Shown: positions 15,938 to 23,828, counted from the stretch's first letter. The stretch is 41,959 nt of DNA from Lachnospiraceae bacterium (GCA_017619295.1 JAFZSQ010000066.1:1-41959); one strand, 5' to 3'. Numbers and translations: made by a program. Notes: a model not told the origin generated them from the letters alone.

Positions 15938-16017
15938 TGGTGCAGTTTGGTGCAGTTGGGGACAGGCCCCAATTGCACCGTGCAAGTGGGGCCTGTCCCC
16001 AACTGCACCAAATTGCA
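15938..16017. repeat. Palindromic repeat, locus B: two units head to head
   Basis: Two hairpin units (15949-15979 and 15980-16010) with flanking TGCAGTTT / AAATTGCA half-arms. The left half and the reverse complement of the right half agree at 36 of 38 positions, so the whole is an inverted duplication. The left core is GGGGACAGGCCCC, the right its reverse complement. It begins six bases after the DUF362 stop and ends ten bases before the MarR promoter. Confidence 0.88.
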
Positions 16018-16027
16018 GATAAATGTG

Positions 16028-16080
16028 TTGACAAGAAAAAGGTAATATGTTACATTGTTTGAGAAATGTAATATATTACC
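16028..16080 (+). promoter_or_regulatory. Promoter with two MarR-type operators
   Basis: TTGACA (16028-16033), 17-bp spacer, TACATT (16051-16056). Two near-identical 12-bp palindromes, GTAATATGTTAC (16042-16053) and GTAATATATTAC (16068-16079), are centred 26 bp apart, the first between -35 and -10 and the second after the start point. They also form the arms of a larger inverted repeat of about 21 bp. This is the expected layout for autorepression by the MarR protein encoded next. Confidence 0.75.
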
Positions 16081-16104
16081 TTTTTTATTGGGGAGAAATT
16101 CAAA

Positions 16105-16581
16105 ATGACAATGAACTACAACGAGACAATGAACAAGGACAAGGTTGATTTCGGAGATCTGGCGCCGCAGCCCTTTCTTTTGGGGCTACTCAGTGCCTTT
16201 GACAACAGGTACCAGGCGGTGGCGGATCGCTGCATAGGAGAGATTACCTGGAAGCAGTTTTTCGCAGTAATCTGCATTAACATCTGCAAAGAGCCTCCGA
16301 CTCTCAACGAGCTTTCGGAAATCATGGAAAGCTCTCACCAGAACGTGAAGCAGATCATTCTCAAACTTGAGAAGAAAGGCTTCGTGGAGACCTTCGCCGA
16401 CGCGAAAGACAAGAGAAAACAGCGAATCAAGCTGACGAATTCCTGCAGGGAATTTTGCGAAAGAAACGACGAGTTCAGCAAAGAAATCGTTGGCAAAATC
16501 TTCGTAGGTATCTCCGAACAGGATTTAATGGCAACAATCAAAACAATTATGCAAATGGAAAGGAATTTGAATACCATATGA
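16105..16581 (+). CDS. MarR family transcriptional regulator
   Basis: A 158-residue winged-helix protein. The DNA-binding core reads PTLNELSEIMESSHQNVKQI then LKLEKKGFVETFADAKDKRK, the helix-turn-helix and wing of MarR proteins; flanking helices would form the dimer interface. It probably represses its own operon through the two palindromes at 16042-16079. GGGGAG lies nine bases before the ATG at 16105; a second ATG (16111) is possible. The stop overlaps the start of the flavodoxin gene (ATGA), so the two are translationally coupled. A ligand, perhaps a redox-active or phenolic compound, is a guess from the flavoprotein partners. Confidence 0.9.
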   Translation: MTMNYNETMNKDKVDFGDLAPQPFLLGLLSAFDNRYQAVADRCIGEITWKQFFAVICINICKEPPTLNELSEIMESSHQNVKQIILKLEKKGFVETFADAKDKRKQRIKLTNSCREFCERNDEFSKEIVGKIFVGISEQDLMATIKTIMQMERNLNTI

Positions 16582-17111
16582 AAACATTGATAATTTACAC
16601 TTCACAGACAGGTTTTACAAAGAAATATGCCCAGTGGCTCGGAGAGAGAATGCAGGCCGAGGTAATTGATTTAAAAGAGGCGAAAAGGAGAGACAGCGGT
16701 TTTTACCAAGGATTCGATGCAATAGCTTTCGGAAGCTGGGTGCTTGGGGGCAAGGCAGTTAAGTCTGAGTGGTTCCTCGAAAAAGCGCCTACATGGAGGG
16801 GTAAGAAGCTTGCCCAGTTTATGGTTGGGGCAATGCCCGCTGACGCGCCGGAAATTGCAACCTTCTTGGATAATGCGCTGAATGAAGAGCAAAAGCAGTA
16901 TATCAAGGCGTTTTTCTGCCAGGGCGGACTTGATTATACTAAGATGAAATTCCCCTACAAGCAGATGATGAAGGCGTTTTCTTCAATGACGGCCAAGAAG
17001 GCGGTAACCGATGACGAGAAGAAAATGGCTGAGATGATTGCTTCGAATTATGATGAATCAGACATTAAATTCATTGAGCCCATTATCGCTTACTTGGAGG
17101 GTGGTGAGTAA
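16578..17111 (+). CDS. Flavodoxin domain protein (Flavodoxin_5/HemG-like)
   Basis: A 177-residue FMN-binding protein. The N-terminal phosphate loop TLIIYTSQTGFTKKYAQWL and FDAIAFGSWVLGGKA (the loop over the isoalloxazine ring) fit flavodoxins; the GxYAxGKxxKxxxF-like middle and MKFPYKQMMKAF resemble the protoporphyrinogen-oxidase-like flavodoxins. It lacks a signal peptide, so acts in the cytoplasm. Translationally coupled to the MarR gene (ATGA overlap) and followed after 3 bp by an FMN_bind protein. Inference: it passes electrons to or from the membrane-bound FMN_bind partner, or reduces a small molecule sensed by the MarR protein. Confidence 0.87.
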   Translation: MKTLIIYTSQTGFTKKYAQWLGERMQAEVIDLKEAKRRDSGFYQGFDAIAFGSWVLGGKAVKSEWFLEKAPTWRGKKLAQFMVGAMPADAPEIATFLDNALNEEQKQYIKAFFCQGGLDYTKMKFPYKQMMKAFSSMTAKKAVTDDEKKMAEMIASNYDESDIKFIEPIIAYLEGGE

Positions 17112-17114
17112 ACA

Positions 17115-17486
17115 ATGAAGAAATTTCTGATTGTATTGGGCGTAATTGCGGTGGCTGTGGGTGCTCTTTGCCTCACGGTCTTCTTCAAGATGAAGAGCCA
17201 GACCGACGCTTTTGACACGACCCCTGTGGATATAAGCAAAGTGGCCGACGGAACCTACGAGGGCTACAGTGAAACCATGATGGTAAAAGCGCGAGTTCTC
17301 GTTACTGTGGAATCAGGAAAGATTACCGATATTGAAATTCTTGAGCATGAGTGCGGCAAGGGACATCCCGCCGAAGCCATGATTGATGACATGATAGCTG
17401 AAAACACCGTTGAGGTGGACGCCGTTTCCGGCGCCACTGCCTCCAGCGCCGTCATAAAGGACGCCGTACGAAACGCCCTGCGTTAG
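17115..17486 (+). CDS. FMN-binding (FMN_bind) domain protein, membrane-anchored
   Basis: A 123-residue protein with one N-terminal membrane helix (about 4-26, LIVLGVIAVAVGALCLTVFF) and an extracellular FMN_bind domain. DAVSGATASS (T108) matches the flavinylation site Dxx(S/T)GAT, where ApbE attaches FMN to Thr through a phosphoester; no apbE gene is in the window. It is the last gene of the MarR-flavodoxin operon. Single-domain FMN_bind proteins are parts of extracytosolic electron transfer chains, including flavin-based reductases of Gram-positive bacteria. Here the cytoplasmic partner may be the flavodoxin; this is inference. Confidence 0.9.
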   Translation: MKKFLIVLGVIAVAVGALCLTVFFKMKSQTDAFDTTPVDISKVADGTYEGYSETMMVKARVLVTVESGKITDIEILEHECGKGHPAEAMIDDMIAENTVEVDAVSGATASSAVIKDAVRNALR

Positions 17487-17493
17487 GCGCGGG

Positions 17494-17542
17494 TTTGGTG
17501 CAGTTGGGGACAGGCCCCAACTGCACCCCCAACTGCATCAAA
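17494..17542. repeat. Palindromic repeat, locus C
   Basis: One perfect hairpin unit (17497-17527; arms GGTGCAGTTGGGG / CCCCAACTGCACC, spacer ACAGG) with a trailing half-arm CCCAACTGCATCAAA. It starts seven bases after the stop of the FMN_bind gene. Confidence 0.88.
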
Positions 17543-17580
17543 GTGGTTCAAAGGTACTACAAATCTAGCGCAATAAAGCG

Positions 17581-17609
17581 TTGCAACGAAACACGAAGGC
17601 TGATAGAAT
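17581..17609 (+). promoter_or_regulatory. Promoter of the DUF4832 gene with overlapping palindromes
   Basis: TTGCAA (17581-17586), 17-bp spacer, TAGAAT (17604-17609) with TGA before it. The perfect palindrome CGTTGCAACG (17579-17588) covers the -35, and ACGCA/TGCGT arms (17635-17648) lie downstream of the start point; both look like repressor sites. No regulator gene is adjacent. Confidence 0.6.
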
Positions 17610-17686
17610 ATCCTTATGGGTGTGTATTTTCTTAACGCAAATCTGCGTAAACACACGCAAATAAACTAATGTAAAAGGGGATAGTA

Positions 17687-19288
17687 ATGAATAGGAGATT
17701 TTTCAAATTTCTAAGACAGATTCTGTCTATCGGCCTGGTTTTTACCACATTTCAGACTATGGGTATAAACATGCAGGCTGCAACGAGAGGATCAACAATC
17801 GAATGCAGAGACTCGGGTTACGAGTTGCCGGACAACGTTGAAAGGGGAAGATGTCCGTACACCTGGGTTAAGGTAACCGACAAAAAATGTGAGGTTCAGA
17901 ACCCTACCGGTGGTCTTTGCAGCATCATGTACGATCTGCGTTATTTCTCAAACGGTAACAATTTCAGTACTGCGGATTTGAAGTCCTGGGGATACAAATT
18001 CAGACAGGGCTGTGGGGAGAACAGAAGCCTCTTGTCTACAGATGTATTTAAGAACTCACTGGAGCAGACCTTAGAGAATGCCAGAGCAAACGGAACCGCA
18101 GTAGTACTGAGATTTTCATACGCAAGCGACAATACAGTTGGAAACGAGCCTTCTATTATAAAGGAAGGCGACAAGACAACCTACCATAATACCGAGCAGA
18201 TTCGTCAGCACATCAAGGAAATCAGCGGAATCATCAATAACTACAAGGATGTTGTTCTTGCAGTTGAGTGCGGCATGTTCGGACCCTGGGGCGAGATGCA
18301 TTCCTCCATGTACGACATAGACGTGTGCAACAGCTACGACACCCAGTATTCAAACGCAATTATCAACAGATGGCTTGAGAAGCTTGACCCTCAGATTAAG
18401 GTGCTGGTAAGAGCTCCCAAGCATTTAATGGGTTATTACGGCTACACAGATTCCGAAGATTTTAACGAAGCAGTTGCAGACGGAAGCCTTGAAATCAATC
18501 CTCGTCTTGGCATGTACAACGACGGATATCTCGGGGATTCTACCGACATCGGTACCTTCGGAAGCCGCAACAGATTCCCCTATATCACAAGGGATAAAGG
18601 AATGGACCTTCTTGAAAAGATGGACCAGGTTCCCTACGGCGGCGAGTGTGCTTACGTTTCGGAGAGTGATCTGGCAAACGGCGGGACCACAATGTATGGG
18701 AAAGCTGATTTTACCAGGGAATTATACAGAAGCCATTTGACCTTCCTTCACAACATCAACAACGAGGGCGAGGTTGTAATCGGTGCCCTCAACAAGATTG
18801 ACTTCGAGGCTGACTGCCTGATTCCGGGCCTTGAAAAGAGCGATGTCGAGGCATATATCGGACACTCATATCGCAAATTCATGCGCGACCACATGGGTTA
18901 TAGACTTTTGGTAAAAGAGTCGTCGCTTTCTCAGAAAGCATCCAGGGGAGGCACCTTCAATATGAACGGAAAGATCAAGAACGTGGGCTTCGGCAACTTC
19001 TTAACTCCCAAAACAACCGAGATTGTTTTAAAGAAGGGTGACGAAACCAAGGTTATTCCCGTTGATTTCGACGCAACTGAAATCACATCACTTACCACTG
19101 TAAGCTACAATTTCGACATCACAGTGCCTTCGGATTTGGCCAAGGGTGAATGGGACGTATACATGCGAATCCGCAGCAACAGGGCCGATGAGGCTTCATC
19201 TGTTAAGACAGGTATTCGCTTCGCAAATCCCTGCGACTTCGATAAGAACCTTAAAGCAAATAAGATCGGTACAATCAAGATAAACTAA
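17687..19288 (+). CDS. Secreted DUF4874/DUF4832 domain protein
   Basis: A 533-residue exported protein. The first 31 residues are a signal peptide (MNRRFFKFLRQ, a hydrophobic stretch, then a cleavage region near MQAAT). The rest fits the DUF4874-DUF4832 architecture: a barrel-like N-terminal part (NGTAVVLRFSYASDN, KDVVLAVECGMFGPWGEMHS, RLGMYNDGYLGD, GGECAYVSES) and a C-terminal beta-sandwich from about residue 415 (SLSQKASRGGTFNMNGKIKN onward). The strand-end acidic residues (ECGMFGPWGE, MYNDG) recall glycoside hydrolase barrels, so carbohydrate processing outside the cell is plausible but unproven. GGGGA precedes the ATG. A terminator follows, so it is monocistronic. Confidence 0.82.
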   Translation: MNRRFFKFLRQILSIGLVFTTFQTMGINMQAATRGSTIECRDSGYELPDNVERGRCPYTWVKVTDKKCEVQNPTGGLCSIMYDLRYFSNGNNFSTADLKSWGYKFRQGCGENRSLLSTDVFKNSLEQTLENARANGTAVVLRFSYASDNTVGNEPSIIKEGDKTTYHNTEQIRQHIKEISGIINNYKDVVLAVECGMFGPWGEMHSSMYDIDVCNSYDTQYSNAIINRWLEKLDPQIKVLVRAPKHLMGYYGYTDSEDFNEAVADGSLEINPRLGMYNDGYLGDSTDIGTFGSRNRFPYITRDKGMDLLEKMDQVPYGGECAYVSESDLANGGTTMYGKADFTRELYRSHLTFLHNINNEGEVVIGALNKIDFEADCLIPGLEKSDVEAYIGHSYRKFMRDHMGYRLLVKESSLSQKASRGGTFNMNGKIKNVGFGNFLTPKTTEIVLKKGDETKVIPVDFDATEITSLTTVSYNFDITVPSDLAKGEWDVYMRIRSNRADEASSVKTGIRFANPCDFDKNLKANKIGTIKIN

Positions 19289-19290
19289 AA

Positions 19291-19317
19291 AAGGGGACCT
19301 CGTAAGAGGTCCCTTTA
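19291..19317. terminator. Terminator between convergent genes
   Basis: Stem GGGACCTC / GAGGTCCC with a 4-nt loop, flanked by A-run and T-run, so it can act in both directions. Confidence 0.8.
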
Positions 19318-19330
19318 ATTATGCAAAAAC

Positions 19331-20293
19331 TTATTTGTAATCGTAAAAGCCCTTGCCTGCGTTTACGCCGGTTTCGCCCTTGTCAATCTTCTCTTTAAGA
19401 AGAGTGCAGATTCTGTTCTCAAGTGTACCTTCAACCTTTGCTTCAGGCTTCATGATGTGGATGTTGTAAGCAGTTTCAAGGCCTACAATATCGAGAATCT
19501 GGAAAGGACCTGCGGGAGCGCCTGTTGCAAGCTTCCATGTAAGGTCGATGGTTGCGGGATCGGAAACCTCGTTAGCCCAAAGTGCCTGAGCAGCGCTTAA
19601 GAAAGGCACAAGCATGGAGTTAAGGATGTATCCGGGCTGCTCTTTGTGAAGCTGTAAGGGTACCATGTTAATGTCGGATGCAAAAGCGACAACCTTATCA
19701 TAGATTGCCTTGTCTGTTCCGGGATGTCCCATTACTTCAGCGGTGTTGTTTTTCCAAATAGTGTTTGCAAAATGAAGCGCAAGATACTTCTCAGGTCTTC
19801 CGGTGTACTCAGCGAATCTGCTGGGAAGCATGGTGGAAGAGTTGGTTACCAGAATTGTCTTCTCGGGTAAAAGATCACGCATCTTCTCATAAACTTCAAT
19901 CTTGGCATTGGGATCTTCGGACATTGACTCGATAACAATGTCGGCATCGGCAACAGCTTTGGCCATATCAAGTTCAATTCTGATGTTGTTCTTCAGATTC
20001 TCCTTGCCAATCTTAACAAGTTCATCAATCTTTTCTGCGGTGATGCCGTCCCAGGTCTTAATCATTCCTCTGGGGTACATCATCTTTCCGACAGGGTTTG
20101 AAATAAGTGCTTTGGCATTTTCGAGATCTTCAAGCATAAGCTTTGAGTATCTTTCAATCTTGGGCTCTGTTCTTCCGATAGAGCTTTCACTCCTGAGCCA
20201 AAAAGTTACTTTGTGACCTGTGTACGCACACATGAGTCCAATCTGTGTTCCAAGGACTCCGCCCCCGGCGACAACTACATTTTGTAAATCCAT
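19331..20293 (-). CDS. 3-hydroxyacyl-CoA dehydrogenase family protein
   Basis: A 320-residue NAD-dependent dehydrogenase acting on 3-hydroxyacyl-CoA, as in butyrate formation or fatty acid beta-oxidation. The N-terminal Rossmann loop is VVVAGGGVLGTQIG, the catalytic region NSSTMLPSRF then LALHFANTIWKNNTAEVMGH (catalytic His in HFAN; the usual HFFNP is altered), and the C-terminal domain ends GVNAGKGFYDYK. It is longer than the 280-residue Hbd of the butyrate operon and no other butyrate genes are nearby, so its acyl chain is uncertain. The ATG at 20293 is chosen because GGAGG lies 11 bases upstream; the ATG at 20311 overlaps that site. Confidence 0.88.
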   Translation of the reverse strand: MDLQNVVVAGGGVLGTQIGLMCAYTGHKVTFWLRSESSIGRTEPKIERYSKLMLEDLENAKALISNPVGKMMYPRGMIKTWDGITAEKIDELVKIGKENLKNNIRIELDMAKAVADADIVIESMSEDPNAKIEVYEKMRDLLPEKTILVTNSSTMLPSRFAEYTGRPEKYLALHFANTIWKNNTAEVMGHPGTDKAIYDKVVAFASDINMVPLQLHKEQPGYILNSMLVPFLSAAQALWANEVSDPATIDLTWKLATGAPAGPFQILDIVGLETAYNIHIMKPEAKVEGTLENRICTLLKEKIDKGETGVNAGKGFYDYK

Positions 20294-20427
20294 AATTTCT
20301 AAAACCTCCATAATACATTATATTTTCCTGGGTATGTTATTTTTTTAACACACACTGGTTAATATTTTAACATATAATACCTTTGCCGTCTACAAAAACA
20401 CCATAAAATCTGTTAAAATATTCATTG

Positions 20428-20460
20428 GCGGTCGGTGCCGGAAAGGCCACGTCGGACCGC
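20428..20460 (+). promoter_or_regulatory. Stable stem-loop in the 5' leader of exonuclease III
   Basis: GCGGTC pairs with GACCGC, enclosing a second GGTGCC / GGCCAC stem with a GGAAA loop. No T-run follows, so it is not a terminator. It lies 13 bases before the AGGAG of the exonuclease gene and might affect mRNA stability or translation. Confidence 0.4.
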
Positions 20461-20487
20461 AATCAAAATTCACAGGAGAAAACTACA

Positions 20488-21246
20488 TTGAAAAAGTTCA
20501 TTTCATGGAATGTCAATGGTCTTAGAGCGGTAAGAGAGAAGGGATTTGAGGATATCTTTAGAAACCTTGATGCCGACATCTTTTGTTTGCAGGAAACCAA
20601 GCTTCAGGAAGGCCAGATAGACATTGCTTTTGAGGGATACAGTGACTACTGGAATTACGCCGAGAAGAAGGGGTATTCGGGAACCGCTGTTTTTACCAAA
20701 GAGAAACCTTTAAACGTAACCTATGGAATCGGTGTGGATGAGCACGATCACGAGGGCAGGGTTATTACTTTGGAGTTCCCTGACTACTACTTCATTACGG
20801 TTTACGTTCCCAACTCTCAGGACGAGCTTAAAAGGCTTGATTACAGGATGAGATTCGAGGACGATTTCTTCACATACGTGCAAACTCTTCAAAAAGACAA
20901 GCCTGTCATATGGTGTGGTGACTTGAATGTCGCTCACAAGGAAATCGACCTCAAAAACCCCAAAACCAACAGACATAATGCGGGCTTCACCGATGAGGAA
21001 AGAGGCAAATTCCAGCATTTGATGGACAACGGATTCATCGATACATTCCGATTTTTCTATCCTGACATGACTGACATTTACTCCTGGTGGAGCTACAGAT
21101 TCTCCGCAAGAGCCAAGAACGCAGGGTGGAGAATTGACTACTTCATCACCTCCGGCAGCCTTAAGGATAAACTTGTGGATGCCAGGATTCACACAGATAT
21201 TTTCGGCTCCGACCATTGCCCGGTTGAGCTGGATATAAACATTTGA
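20488..21246 (+). CDS. xth: Exodeoxyribonuclease III (AP endonuclease)
   Basis: A 252-residue DNA repair enzyme of the ExoIII/APE1 family that cuts 5' to abasic sites and removes 3' blocks. Visible sites: [11 protein letters not shown] at the N-terminus, LQETKLQ (E36, metal ligand), [14 protein letters not shown] (catalytic Asp-Asn pair), [20 protein letters not shown] and the terminal GSDHCPVEL (catalytic Asp-His). The start is the TTG at 20488, nine bases after AGGAG, where the conserved sequence begins (KKFISWNV); the frame is open to 20425, but that extension overlaps the leader hairpin. Length is normal. Confidence 0.95.
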   Translation: MKKFISWNVNGLRAVREKGFEDIFRNLDADIFCLQETKLQEGQIDIAFEGYSDYWNYAEKKGYSGTAVFTKEKPLNVTYGIGVDEHDHEGRVITLEFPDYYFITVYVPNSQDELKRLDYRMRFEDDFFTYVQTLQKDKPVIWCGDLNVAHKEIDLKNPKTNRHNAGFTDEERGKFQHLMDNGFIDTFRFFYPDMTDIYSWWSYRFSARAKNAGWRIDYFITSGSLKDKLVDARIHTDIFGSDHCPVELDINI

Positions 21247-21267
21247 CCAGAGCAGTCAATGGAAAGC

Positions 21268-21320
21268 GTGCAGTTGGGCGTGCAATCGGGGCCTGTCCCC
21301 AACTGCACGCCCAACTGCAC
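21268..21320. repeat. Palindromic repeat, locus D (extended arms)
   Basis: A 53-bp palindrome: outer arms GTGCAGTTGGGCGTGCA / TGCACGCCCAACTGCAC match perfectly over 17 bp, around the GGGGCCTGTCCCC core. Where other copies have TTTGG between half-arm and unit, this copy has TGGGCG on one side and CGCCCA on the other, so both arms changed together. It lies 22 bases after the exonuclease stop and ends before the pepF ribosome-binding site. Confidence 0.88.
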
Positions 21321-21345
21321 ATAGATCTAGAAAGGAAGTACAAAA

Positions 21346-23142
21346 ATGGCAAAAGAATTAATTACAAGAGAAGAACAGAAGAAAGAGTTCACCTGGAACC
21401 TGGGGGATATTTACCCCGATAAGGCTTCATATGACAGTGACGTAAATAAGATTAAGGAGATTACCGACAAGATTGCGGCCAAGAAAGGCAAATCCGCAGA
21501 GAGCGCAAAGGCCCTTCTTGAGACCATGACCCTTTTCGAGGATTTCTTCGAGAGAACCTACAAGCTTGAAGAGTACGCGGCAAGAAAGCACGACGAGGAT
21601 ACCGGCAACAACGAAAACCTTGAGGCTTTGCAGAAACTTGAGACCATCGTTTCGGAGTGTGAGACAAAGGTTTCCTTCATGGATCCCGAGATTATCGCCG
21701 TTCCCGATGATAAGTTTGATAAGTACTACGATGAGGAAGAGGGATTAAAGAAGTATAAGATTTATCTTACCGAGGTAAGAAGAACGAAGGCCCACACCCT
21801 TTCAACAGAGATGGAGGAGCTTCTTGCACTTTCATCAGAGGCTTGTCAGACTCCTTCAAACACCTACGGAATCTTTATGAACGCCGACCTTCAGTATCCT
21901 GAAATCGAGGATGAGAACGGCGAAAAGGTAAGAATCACAGCCGGCCGCTTCGTTCCCCTTGAGGAGAGCCGCGACAGAAGAGTGAGAAAGGATGCTTTCG
22001 AGGGAGCCTACAACACCTTAAAGCAGTTCAAAAACACCTCCGCTTCCCTCTACAACGGCCAGGTTAAGAAGCAGATTTACATTGCCAAGGCAAGAAACTA
22101 CAGCTCAACTCTTGAGTGCGCCCTTGACGGAAACAACGTAAATCCCAAGGTTTACCACAACCTTGTTGATACCATAAACAAGCACATGGATCTTATGCAC
22201 AGATATGTTGCTTTAAGAAAGAAGATGCTTGGGGTTGACGAGCTTCACATGTACGATGTTTACGTTCCCATCGTTTCAGATGTGGAGGTGAAGATCCCCT
22301 TTGAGGAGGCTAAGGAAACCGCACTTAAGGCCCTTGCTCCTTTGGGTGACAGATATATTGAACTTCTTAAGACTGCATTTAACAGCAGATGGCTCGATGT
22401 TTATGAGAATAAGGGCAAAAGAAGCGGAGCTTATTCCGCAGGCTGCTACGGCGTCCACCCTTATGTGCTTTTAAACTATAACAACACCCTGGACAACCAG
22501 TTCACCCTGGTTCACGAGATGGGCCACGCCATGCATTCATATTTTTCCAACGAAGCGAACCCCATCCTCGATTCCATGTACAAGATCTTCGTTGCCGAGG
22601 TTGCTTCAACTGTGAACGAGGTGCTTTTACAGGAGTACCTCTTAAAGAATGAGACCGATAAGAAAAAACGTATGAATCTCCTTAACCACTACATGGAGAG
22701 CTTTAAGTCAACTGTTTATCGCCAGACCATGTTCGCGGAGTTTGAGATGCTTACCAATGAGATGGCGGAAAAAGGCGAAAGCCTCTCAGCAGATGCACTT
22801 TGCAAGGTTTACCTCGATCTTAACAAGAAGTACTTCGGAGACGCCATGATAAGCGATGACTTAATCGCAATGGAGTGGGCTAGAATTCCTCACTTCTACT
22901 ACAACTTCTACGTATTCCAGTATGCAACAGGCTATTCTTCAGCAGTTTCCATCGCAAGAAGAATCCTTAAGGAAGGCCAGAGCGCAGTGGACGATTACAT
23001 GAAGTTCTTACACAGCGGATGTACATCTGATCCTGTATCACTTCTTAAGATCGCAGGGGTTGATTTGAACACTCCCGCTCCCGTGGAAGCAGCCCTTAAG
23101 GTCTTCGAGGAAGTCCTTGACGAAATGGAAAGTCTTATTTGA
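21346..23142 (+). CDS. pepF: Oligoendopeptidase F (M3 family)
   Basis: A 598-residue cytoplasmic zinc oligopeptidase. The active site is TLVHEMGHAMHSYFS (H390, E391, H394), with the second motif AEVASTVNEVLLQEY providing the third ligand. N-terminal ELITREEQKKEFTWNLGDIY is characteristic of PepF. The C-terminal HFYYNFYVFQYATGYSSAVS is the substrate-binding Tyr-rich segment of the family. AAAGGAAG lies eight bases before the ATG. Length is normal. It cleaves short peptides (about 7-17 residues), probably in peptide turnover. It is separated from mscL by that gene's own promoter. Confidence 0.96.
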   Translation: MAKELITREEQKKEFTWNLGDIYPDKASYDSDVNKIKEITDKIAAKKGKSAESAKALLETMTLFEDFFERTYKLEEYAARKHDEDTGNNENLEALQKLETIVSECETKVSFMDPEIIAVPDDKFDKYYDEEEGLKKYKIYLTEVRRTKAHTLSTEMEELLALSSEACQTPSNTYGIFMNADLQYPEIEDENGEKVRITAGRFVPLEESRDRRVRKDAFEGAYNTLKQFKNTSASLYNGQVKKQIYIAKARNYSSTLECALDGNNVNPKVYHNLVDTINKHMDLMHRYVALRKKMLGVDELHMYDVYVPIVSDVEVKIPFEEAKETALKALAPLGDRYIELLKTAFNSRWLDVYENKGKRSGAYSAGCYGVHPYVLLNYNNTLDNQFTLVHEMGHAMHSYFSNEANPILDSMYKIFVAEVASTVNEVLLQEYLLKNETDKKKRMNLLNHYMESFKSTVYRQTMFAEFEMLTNEMAEKGESLSADALCKVYLDLNKKYFGDAMISDDLIAMEWARIPHFYYNFYVFQYATGYSSAVSIARRILKEGQSAVDDYMKFLHSGCTSDPVSLLKIAGVDLNTPAPVEAALKVFEEVLDEMESLI

Positions 23143-23180
23143 ATAATTGAGTGAAAATAATGCTTCCTTTATTCAAAATG

Positions 23181-23189
23181 TGGTATAAT
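23181..23189 (+). promoter_or_regulatory. Extended -10 promoter of mscL
   Basis: TGGTATAAT, about 64 bp before the mscL start. No clear -35. Confidence 0.6.
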
Positions 23190-23252
23190 TACACAGTCGG
23201 CATTGGGTCGATTGAAGTATAAATAATATATTGAGAAAGGGAGGATTTTTCA

Positions 23253-23675
23253 ATGAAGTCATTCATTAAAGAATTCAAAGAGTTCATTTCAAGAGGAAAT
23301 GTAATGGACATGGCTGTAGGTATCATCATCGGCGGCGCATTTACCGCGATTGTCACATCACTGGTAAATGACGTGATTATGCCCCTGATCTCATTACTTA
23401 CAGGTGGCTTGGATTTCTCCGAGCTTAACATCGCTCTCGGAGAGGGAGAGGGCGCCGCAACACTTAACTACGGTGCATTCATTTCAGCAATCATCAACTT
23501 CCTTCTTATCGCCCTTGTAATCTTCTTGATTATCAAGGCCATGAACAAGTTTAAGAAGAAAAAAGAGGATGAAGCTGCAGAAGAGCCCACAACAAAAGAG
23601 TGCCCTCACTGCTTTGAAACCATCAACATCAAAGCAACCAAGTGCCCTCACTGTGGCTCCGACTTAAAAGACTAA
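23253..23675 (+). CDS. mscL: Large-conductance mechanosensitive channel MscL with C-terminal zinc ribbon
   Basis: A 140-residue inner-membrane channel that opens under high membrane tension and releases solutes during osmotic downshock. N-terminal FIKEFKEFISRGNVMDMAVG then IIIGGAFTAIVTSLVNDVIM is the gate-forming TM1; the second helix is FISAIINFLLIALVIFLIIK. After a short acidic linker (KKKKEDEAAEEPTTK) the protein ends with CPHC (C117, C120) and CPHC (C131, C134), a four-Cys zinc ribbon in place of the usual cytoplasmic helix bundle. This tail is unusual for MscL and could alter gating or link it to another factor. GGGAGG before the ATG. Repeat locus E follows and probably acts as its terminator. 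Confidence 0.95.
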   Translation: MKSFIKEFKEFISRGNVMDMAVGIIIGGAFTAIVTSLVNDVIMPLISLLTGGLDFSELNIALGEGEGAATLNYGAFISAIINFLLIALVIFLIIKAMNKFKKKKEDEAAEEPTTKECPHCFETINIKATKCPHCGSDLKD

Positions 23676-23698
23676 TCTAAAGACTGATTGCAATTTTT

Positions 23699-23769
23699 GG
23701 TGCAGTTGGGGACAGTCCCCAACTGCACATTTTTTTTTGGTGCAATTGGGGACTGTCCCCAACTGCACC
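23699..23769. repeat. Palindromic repeats, locus E: two units, the first acting as terminator
   Basis: Two hairpin units: E1 (23699-23728, core GGGGACAGTCCCC) and E2 (23739-23769, core GGGGACTGTCCCC), the second in reverse orientation. E1 is followed directly by A and nine T, which gives it the form of a rho-independent terminator for mscL. It starts 24 bases after the mscL stop. Confidence 0.88.
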
Positions 23770-23828
23770 AAATAAGAAAAACTTAAGGTTTCTTATAGCA
23801 AATTCTATTGAATTGCGTACTATACTAT

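Noticed and set aside
20425..20487. Upstream start of exonuclease III
   Set aside because: The extra residues overlap a stable leader hairpin and precede the conserved [10 protein letters not shown]; the TTG at 20488 has AGGAG at the right distance.
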